Source: an uncultured Collinsella sp.
GTDB lineage: Bacteria; Actinomycetota; Coriobacteriia; Coriobacteriales; Coriobacteriaceae
Direction of reading: 5' to 3'
DNA length: 48,365 nt
Assembly (NCBI GenBank): GCA_900551365.1
Contig: URVZ01000005.1
Span: forward strand, 1-48,365
Shown: one piece after another, positions 42,359 to 48,365 of the stretch
Layout of the letters: each line of letters begins with the position of its first letter
Numbering within the stretch: the stretch's first letter is position 1
Made by a program: the position numbers and the translations under genes
Notes under the pieces: model-generated
Seen by the model: only the letters and a program-made list of their open reading frames with translations
Database searches by the model: none
Told to the model about the DNA's origin: nothing

Positions 42359-42384
42359 TCTTTCTTGCCTCTAAGGAGACCTCG

Positions 42385-44025
42385 ATGATCGAAATCACCC
42401 AAGTCAACGCGTCGCTCGATGAAGCCGGCGATGAAAATACCTGCCTCATTGTTGGCAAGCGACTCGCCAAGCGCATCCTACGTTGCAAGGACTCCGAGAT
42501 CAAGTCCATCGAACTCCACCGCAAGTCAATCGACGCTCGCAAAAAACGAGACGTCCATTTTATCCTGAGCTTTCGTGTTGAGCTGACTAGTCCCCACCTC
42601 GAGCGAGAAGCGGTCGACAGCGTTGCCGAGCGTGACCGCTCGCGCGTACGCGCGATAGAAGACGATGAGCCTTCATTCCCCTCCCCCGTCTCCGACGCAC
42701 CTCAAGAACGCCCTGTCGTTGTCGGCGCCGGATGCGCCGGCCTTTTCGCTGCGCTCACGCTCGCCAAAGCAGGTCTTAAGCCCTTGCTTATCGAGCGCGG
42801 CGACCCGGCATTTCGCCGCTCGCAGACGATCGACCTCTTTCTAAAGGAGCGCATCCTCGACCCCGAGAGCAATATTCAGTTTGGTCTGGGCGGCGCGGGG
42901 ACCTTCTCGGACGGCAAGCTCAATACGGGAACAAAAAATCCCGCCCATCGCCTTATCCTCGAAACCTTCGTCGAGGCGGGTGCGCCCCGCGATATTCTGT
43001 GGGATGCCAAGCCGCACATTGGCTCCGACATCCTTCCCAAGGTTGTCACCGCTATATCCCAGCGCATCGAGCAGCTCGGAGGTGTCGTCCGTTATCGAAC
43101 GAAGCTCGTCGACATTCGCATCGACGCGTCTGGCGCCATCACCGGTATTGATGTCCAATCGTCCCAAGACGCCGCTTACGAGCCAATCGAGACAAAGCAC
43201 CTCATCCTCGCCTGCGGGCATTCTGCTCGCGATATTTTTGAGCTCCTTAAGGACCACAACGTGGCCCTCGCACAAAAGACCTTTGCCATGGGCGTTCGCA
43301 TCGAGCATCCGCAACGCGACATCGACAGAGCCCAATATGGAGCCTCGGCGGGACATCCAGCGCTCGGGGCGGCCCCCTACAAACTTGTTGCCCATCTTCC
43401 CAACGGCCGCAGCGTGTTCTCGTTTTGCATGTGCCCCGGCGGACAGGTTGTTGCTGCCTCTTCAGAACCGTGCCATCTGTGCGTCAACGGGGCTAGTCTC
43501 AATGCCCGCGACGGACGCAACGCAAATGCCGCCCTGCTCGTTAACGTCACGCCTGAGGACCTTCCCAACGATGACCCGCTCGCCGGCATCGAGCTCCAGC
43601 GTGCCTGCGAGGCGGCCGCCTATCGCCTGGGCGGTTCCAACTGGAACGCACCGGCACAACTCGTCGGAGATTTCCTCGCAGGACGCGCCAGCAAGGCGCC
43701 CGGAAAGGTAAAGCCCACCTATCCGCTCGGTGTGACCTGGACGGCAATTGACGAAGCCCTACCGCAGCATATCGTCGAGTCGCTCCGCCTGGGACTTCCC
43801 CTACTCGGAAAAAAGCTACGAGGCTACGACCGTCCCGATGCCGTTCTTACCGGCGTGGAGACTCGTTCGAGCTCACCTGTCACTGTCACCCGAGACCGAA
43901 CGTGCCATGCCGTGTCGACCCCGGGCCTCTACCCTTGTGGCGAGGGAGCTGGATATGCCGGCGGCATCATGAGCGCGGCCACCGACGGCATCCGTTGTGC
44001 CGAAGCCCTGATCGCGGACCTCTAA
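42385..44025 (+). CDS. FAD-dependent dehydrogenase-like protein (COG2509 type)
   Basis: A 546-residue flavoprotein with an N-terminal domain of about 100 residues typical of this family (RCKDSEIKSIELHRKSIDARKK), then a Rossmann FAD site VVVGAGCAGLFAALTLAKAG at about residue 110, FGLGGAGTFSDGKLNTG, and a C-terminal GLYPCGEGAGYAGGIMSAATDG. The substrate is unknown. The start is the ATG at 42385 with AAGGAG six bases upstream. It is the last plus-strand gene and converges with uvrB. Confidence 0.9.
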   Translation: MIEITQVNASLDEAGDENTCLIVGKRLAKRILRCKDSEIKSIELHRKSIDARKKRDVHFILSFRVELTSPHLEREAVDSVAERDRSRVRAIEDDEPSFPSPVSDAPQERPVVVGAGCAGLFAALTLAKAGLKPLLIERGDPAFRRSQTIDLFLKERILDPESNIQFGLGGAGTFSDGKLNTGTKNPAHRLILETFVEAGAPRDILWDAKPHIGSDILPKVVTAISQRIEQLGGVVRYRTKLVDIRIDASGAITGIDVQSSQDAAYEPIETKHLILACGHSARDIFELLKDHNVALAQKTFAMGVRIEHPQRDIDRAQYGASAGHPALGAAPYKLVAHLPNGRSVFSFCMCPGGQVVAASSEPCHLCVNGASLNARDGRNANAALLVNVTPEDLPNDDPLAGIELQRACEAAAYRLGGSNWNAPAQLVGDFLAGRASKAPGKVKPTYPLGVTWTAIDEALPQHIVESLRLGLPLLGKKLRGYDRPDAVLTGVETRSSSPVTVTRDRTCHAVSTPGLYPCGEGAGYAGGIMSAATDGIRCAEALIADL

Positions 44026-44051
44026 CGCACGAATTTCTGCGCGCAAAAGAC

Positions 44052-44087
44052 ACAGGCCCCGAGCTCCACAGGGAACTCGGGGCCTGT
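44052..44087. terminator. Bidirectional terminator between the flavoprotein gene and uvrB
   Basis: A perfect 12-bp stem ACAGGCCCCGAG / CTCGGGGCCTGT in the 65-base gap between two convergent genes. It is followed by TTCGCTATTTCTT on the plus strand and GTCTTTTG on the minus strand. Confidence 0.85.
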
Positions 44088-44090
44088 TCG

Positions 44091-46331
44091 CTATTTCTTA
44101 AACCGTGTACCCTGGCGTTTTCTGCCCGATGCGAACGTGGAACCCTTGCGGGCCTGCGAACGTAAGCGCTCGATCGTCTCGTCCTCAGACGCGCCCTCGA
44201 GCATCGCCCGAATCTGAACGACGGCATCGCGCAGGCGCGCCGCCTCCTCAAAGTCCATGGCGGCAGAAGCGTTGCGCATATCCTCTTCCATGGTTTCGAC
44301 GATCCGCACAAGCTCGTCATGCGGCAGTTCTTCCAACTGCTCCGCAAGTGTCTGCTCGGGCGCCACCGTTTCCGGCACGCCGCCCTCGCCCGACTCATCG
44401 GGCGTATAGAATGCGCCATGACCAAGAGAGTCGCCCTTCGAGCGCCCCTTGGAACCCACAGTTTTTTCGGCCTCGGCAATAAAACTTGAGATGTCGTTGA
44501 TGGCCTTGCGCACTGTCTTGGGCACAATGCCATGCTCTTCGTTATATGCCATCTGAATCTCGCGACGGCGCTGCGTCTCCTCGATGGCCTCTTTCATCGA
44601 ATCGGTCACAACGTCCGCATACATGATGACTTCGCCATCGGCGTTACGGGCCGCGCGGCCAATCGTCTGAATCAGCGAACGGCGGTTGCGCAAGAATCCT
44701 TCCTTATCGGCATCGAGAATTGCCACCAGTGAGACCTCGGGAAGATCCAAGCCCTCGCGAAGCAGGTTGATGCCAACGAGAACATCGATCTTGCCCTCGC
44801 GCAGCGTTCGCAGGATCTCGACACGGTCCATTGTCGCCGTATCAGAATGCATGTAATTGACCTTAATGCCCGCATCAAGCAGATGGTCGGTCAGGTCCTC
44901 GGCCATGCGCTTGGTCAACGTGGTCACCAGCACGCGCTCCTTGCGGGCAACGCGCTCGCGAATCTCGTCCTCAAGATCGTCAATCTGACCGCGAACCGGA
45001 CGCACATCGATCTTGGGATCGAGCAGACCGGTCGGACGAATAATCTGCTCAACGTCGTTCTGGCTAACCCGCAGCTCATAGTCGCCCGGTGTTGCCGAAA
45101 CGTAGATGAACTGGGGTATCCTTGCCTCAAACTCATCGAAACGAAGCGGGCGGTTATCGAGCGCCGAGGGCAGGCGAAAACCGTGTTCCACCAGCGTCAC
45201 CTTACGCGAGCGGTCACCTTCGTGCATGCCGCGAATCTGCGGCACCGTCACATGGCTCTCATCGATGATGCAGAGCATATCCTTGGGAAAGTAATCGATT
45301 AGGGTAAACGGCGGCTCACCCGGCTTGCGACCGTCCAGATGACGCGAGTAGTTCTCGATGCCGTTGCAAAAGCCCATCGTCTCGAGCATCTCAAGATCAT
45401 AATCGGTGCGCTGCTGCAGACGCTGCGCCTCGAGCAACTTGTCGGTCGCCTTGAGCTCCGCCACGCGCTTCTCGCACTCTTCGCTGATCGATTTCAGAGC
45501 CGCCTTGACCTTCGGCTTCTCGGTCACATAGTGTGATGCCGGCCATACGGGGATGGCCTCATACTCACGAAGCATCTCACCGGTGACCTCATCGATCTCG
45601 GCAATCAGCTCGACCTCGTCGCCAAAGAACTCAAACCGCAACGGATGCTCAGCATAAGGCGGATACACGTCGACAACATCGCCGCGCACGCGGAACGTGC
45701 CACGCGCCAGGTCATAGTCATTGCGATCATATTGAATGTCGATAAGTGCATGGATAAAGTCATCGCGCTCGAGCGGCACCTTCTTGTCGACGTTTGGAGC
45801 CAGACCTGCATAGTCCTCAGGAGAGCCAATGCCATAGATACACGAGACCGATGCGACAACGATCACATCGCGTCGAGAGAGCAGCGATGCGGTCGCCTGA
45901 TGTCGCAGCATCTCAACCTCTTCGTTAATCGAGGAGTCTTTCTCGATATATGTATCGCTTTGCGGCACATACGCCTCGGGCTGATAGTAGTCGTAGTACG
46001 AGACGAAGTAGACCACAGCGTTGTTGGGAAAGAACTCTTTGAGCTCGCTCGCAAGCTGAGCGGCGAGCGTTTTATTCGGAGCCATGACCAGCGTCGGCTT
46101 TCCCAGGGCCTCAATAGTCTTTGCCATCGTGAAGGTCTTGCCCGAACCAGTCACGCCCAGCAAAACCTGATAGCGGTCTCCGTCCCTCACACCCTGCACA
46201 AGCGACTCAATGGCTTTAGGCTGAGAGCCTGCAGGGTCATAGGGAGACACGACCTTAAACGGCACGTCAGAGCCTTCAACGCCAAAGCGCTTAAGTTCAC
46301 CACCAACGCGTTCTACTTCAAATTCCGCCAT
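44091..46331 (-). CDS. uvrB: UvrABC excinuclease subunit B
   Basis: A 746-residue helicase-fold protein that verifies DNA damage and recruits UvrC. Walker A GVTGSGKT, the beta-hairpin YYDYYQPEAYVP, DESHVT, and the C-terminal helicase motif TIGRAARN are present. The UVR motif (AAMDFEEAARLRDAVVQIRAML) lies near the end. It is some 75 residues longer than common UvrB, owing to a Gly/Glu-rich linker before UVR and a basic tail ending GRKRQGTRFKK. The start is the ATG at 46331 with AGGAG five bases upstream. It follows the lytic transglycosylase by 51 bases. Confidence 0.97.
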   Translation of the reverse strand: MAEFEVERVGGELKRFGVEGSDVPFKVVSPYDPAGSQPKAIESLVQGVRDGDRYQVLLGVTGSGKTFTMAKTIEALGKPTLVMAPNKTLAAQLASELKEFFPNNAVVYFVSYYDYYQPEAYVPQSDTYIEKDSSINEEVEMLRHQATASLLSRRDVIVVASVSCIYGIGSPEDYAGLAPNVDKKVPLERDDFIHALIDIQYDRNDYDLARGTFRVRGDVVDVYPPYAEHPLRFEFFGDEVELIAEIDEVTGEMLREYEAIPVWPASHYVTEKPKVKAALKSISEECEKRVAELKATDKLLEAQRLQQRTDYDLEMLETMGFCNGIENYSRHLDGRKPGEPPFTLIDYFPKDMLCIIDESHVTVPQIRGMHEGDRSRKVTLVEHGFRLPSALDNRPLRFDEFEARIPQFIYVSATPGDYELRVSQNDVEQIIRPTGLLDPKIDVRPVRGQIDDLEDEIRERVARKERVLVTTLTKRMAEDLTDHLLDAGIKVNYMHSDTATMDRVEILRTLREGKIDVLVGINLLREGLDLPEVSLVAILDADKEGFLRNRRSLIQTIGRAARNADGEVIMYADVVTDSMKEAIEETQRRREIQMAYNEEHGIVPKTVRKAINDISSFIAEAEKTVGSKGRSKGDSLGHGAFYTPDESGEGGVPETVAPEQTLAEQLEELPHDELVRIVETMEEDMRNASAAMDFEEAARLRDAVVQIRAMLEGASEDETIERLRSQARKGSTFASGRKRQGTRFKK

Positions 46332-46382
46332 GGATACTCCTAACTCATATATCTGCAGTATACGCAGGCGGCAGGCATAGTC

Positions 46383-46964
46383 CTATACGAACCGATCGGG
46401 ATAGAGGGTTTTGTAGCGAACCCAGGCATTATTGACACGAATCAGATACGCCTGCGTCTCGGGAAAGGTGATTGCATTATGAAGCGACGTACTCTGCTGC
46501 GCCCATCCGTCGACATTGCCCATGCCGGCGTTATAGGCGGCAATGGCACTGTCAGTCGACCCGTTAAAATACGCTAGAAGATACGAAAGATACGCACAGC
46601 CAAACTCGATATTCGTAGCCGGATCGTTAAGGTTGTCGGCCGAATACTCGCCACCGTCGACAAGGCCCTTGGCGATCATATCCTGGGCAGTCTCGGGCAT
46701 CAGCTGCATCAATCCCTGAGCACCCTGATTCGACTCGGCCTCGGGATCCCAATTCGATTCAGACTTAATGACAGCGCACACCAGATACGGATCCAGATTA
46801 TGCGAAATACTGGATTGCTTTACATACGCCTCGTAGTCAATCGGATACAGCGGCTTAAAGAAAGCGGCAGGAGCATATGAGTAAAAGAATGAGATAAGGC
46901 CGAAGGCAAAAACGGCAGCCAGCGGTATAAGGCGATACCACGTAAGGAAACGTGTCTTAGGCAT
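46383..46964 (-). CDS. Lytic transglycosylase (SLT domain) membrane-anchored
   Basis: A 193-residue peptidoglycan-cleaving enzyme. A single N-terminal membrane segment (about residues 12-32) acts as signal anchor. The SLT domain has catalytic Glu69 in IKSESNWDP, then GAQGLMQLMPETA and AIAAYNAGMGNV. The start is the ATG at 46964 with AAGGAGGAGG upstream; it overlaps the coaE stop by 8 bases (ATGCCTAA). Confidence 0.92.
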   Translation of the reverse strand: MPKTRFLTWYRLIPLAAVFAFGLISFFYSYAPAAFFKPLYPIDYEAYVKQSSISHNLDPYLVCAVIKSESNWDPEAESNQGAQGLMQLMPETAQDMIAKGLVDGGEYSADNLNDPATNIEFGCAYLSYLLAYFNGSTDSAIAAYNAGMGNVDGWAQQSTSLHNAITFPETQAYLIRVNNAWVRYKTLYPDRFV

Positions 46965-47598
46965 CGGCCTCCTCCTTATCCGCTACATCCCCGAACCCAT
47001 GGCGCGAAAGCCATGCGTCCAGTTGTTCAAAGAGCGAGTTATCGTCTGCCGCATTGTCAATCACAGTTGTAGCGAGATTGCACAGCGCAGACTCTTCGGG
47101 CTGGCAAGCAGAACGGGCATCAAAATCAGATGGCTCCATGCCACGTTGAATAGCGCGCTCGCGACGAACTGACAAAGGGGCGCTGATGACCAAAATTTCA
47201 TCAGCCAAGCCAAATGCATCCTCAAAACCAGTCGGAGCAGAAACCTCGACCACCGCAAAAGGATAACGGGGAGATGAAACCGTACAACAAACCGGATCGA
47301 GAATCCTAAGCGAAAGCTGTTCAATCAGAATGGGATGCACGATGTCATTGAGCCGTGCGACCGAATCAGGAGAAGCGAAAGCTCGAGAAGCGAGGATGCC
47401 GCGGCGAATGCCGCCTTCCTCATCCAAAATGTCCCAACCGAATTCATCCGCGAGTGTATTGACGATATCAGAGCCCGGCACATACAGCGATTTTGCAAGC
47501 TCATCCAGATCGATAAGCATAGCGCCACGAGATTCGAAATAGCGGCAGGCAGTTGACTTACCCGAAGCAATATTGCCCAAGACAAATACGGTAAACAT
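46957..47598 (-). CDS. coaE: Dephospho-CoA kinase
   Basis: A 213-residue P-loop kinase for the last step of coenzyme A synthesis. The P-loop GNIASGKST is at residues 8-16, and DLDELAKSLYVPG and VEVSAPTGFED match the CoA-binding region. The start is the ATG at 47598 with GGGAGGG upstream. It is followed by an overlapping lytic transglycosylase gene and then uvrB; coaE next to uvrB is common in Gram-positives. The sequence is rather diverged from better-known CoaE proteins but keeps the key motifs. Confidence 0.88.
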   Translation of the reverse strand: MFTVFVLGNIASGKSTACRYFESRGAMLIDLDELAKSLYVPGSDIVNTLADEFGWDILDEEGGIRRGILASRAFASPDSVARLNDIVHPILIEQLSLRILDPVCCTVSSPRYPFAVVEVSAPTGFEDAFGLADEILVISAPLSVRRERAIQRGMEPSDFDARSACQPEESALCNLATTVIDNAADDNSLFEQLDAWLSRHGFGDVADKEEADA

Positions 47599-47724
47599 CA
47601 AGCCCTCCCTAACGCCAATGCGAGTAATTATCGCTCAAATACACTAGATGGACTCAAAATACAGCCAAACAGTAAGAGCACATACGGGGGAGCTAGATCC
47701 CAAAGTACAACGTATATACAACGC

Positions 47725-47754
47725 AAAAAAGGGGGAGGCCGCGAGGCCTCCCCC
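47725..47754 (-). terminator. Terminator of the rRNA operon
   Basis: On the minus strand a perfect 10-bp stem GGGGGAGGCC / GGCCTCCCCC with a tetraloop is followed by TTTTTT. It lies 37 bases after the 5S gene. The rest of 47599-47724 is the coaE leader, with no clear promoter. Confidence 0.92.
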
Positions 47755-47790
47755 CTTCTCAGTTCAAGCGTACGGCTCGGTGCCGTCCAC

Positions 47791-47909
47791 CGGTCAGCGG
47801 CGCCCTGGCCTCCCACGGGCTGACCCCGCAGTACTCTCGGCGCGATGGGGCTTAGCTTCCGGGTTCGGAACGGGACCGGGCGTGCCCCCCATGCTCTGGC
47901 CGCTGACCG
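47791..47909 (-). rRNA. rrf: 5S ribosomal RNA
   Basis: About 119 bases on the minus strand with the terminal helix GGTCAGCGGC / GCCGCTGACC and the conserved CCGTTCCGAACCCGGAAG and AAGC segments. The ends are estimated from the helix, to within a few bases. The flanking sequence continues the pairing (CACC / GGTG), as in a processing stem. Confidence 0.93.
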
Positions 47910-48053
47910 GTGGGCGGCGCCCACCGTTACGGTGTCCTGGGTCTCACCTTACACGTGCCCTGGGGGCCGCATGGCGCATAGGGGAGGTGACTCGGGGGCA
48001 TCCTCGTGCCCGGACCGCGCGTGAGCGCATGTCCCGCGGGCCGCGAGGTGCGG

Positions 48054-48365
<312 letters not shown>

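Overview
The window looks like chromosomal DNA of a Coriobacteriia member, most likely Collinsella (gut actinobacterium). The reasons are a GC content near 60%, dense short-gap operons, WhiA and an actinobacterial-type RapZ next to gap-pgk-tpiA, Tat-type lipoprotein signals on two substrate-binding proteins, an LTA-synthase-like enzyme and a corynebacterial-type sialic acid ABC transporter. The genus is inferred from gene content, not from a database search. Almost everything is on the minus strand; only four genes (ltaS-like, mrp and two flavoproteins, about 37.9-44.0 kb) are on the plus strand. There is no CRISPR array, phage or insertion sequence.

Layout. 1-6 kb: two identical tRNA-Gly(GCC) genes flank an alpha-glucosidase; then a partner-switching pair (STAS-HATPase fusion plus PAS/GAF/PP2C phosphatase) and tRNA-Leu(GAG). 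The three tRNA promoters share a palindromic A/T element directly upstream of the -35 box. 5.9-6.35 kb: two long structured hairpins with no gene. 6.36-12.3 kb: a dppABCDF-type peptide transporter operon. 12.6-19.7 kb: the central-metabolism cluster rapZ-whiA-gap-pgk-tpiA-gpmI-secG. 19.8-30.2 kb: a nine-gene sialic acid operon made of an ABC importer (binding protein, permease, fused permease-ATPase, ATPase), an active and an apparently inactive esterase, NanA, a ROK kinase and NanE. 30.5-37.7 kb: uvrC, murJ, ybaK and uvrA. 37.9-44.0 kb: LTA synthase-like protein, Mrp ATPase and two FAD proteins. 44.1-47.6 kb: uvrB, a lytic transglycosylase and coaE. 47.7 kb to the end: the rrn terminator, 5S rRNA and the 3' end of 23S rRNA.

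How the genes work together. The nan/sia operon would import sialic acid, remove O-acetyl groups, split it to pyruvate and ManNAc, and convert ManNAc to GlcNAc-6-P. nagA and nagB are not in the window. The module sits between uvrC and rapZ, two genes that are usually close together in actinobacteria, and yvcK is missing from its usual place between rapZ and whiA. uvrA, uvrB and uvrC all lie within 16 kb.

The least explained signals are two families of long intergenic hairpins. Family 1 (5913-6037 and 6219-6341) has a 29-bp perfect outer stem of different sequence in each copy around a conserved internal loop. Family 2 (2119-2218 and 21635-21730) has conserved non-Watson-Crick internal loops and G-U changes that point to folding of the plus-strand RNA.
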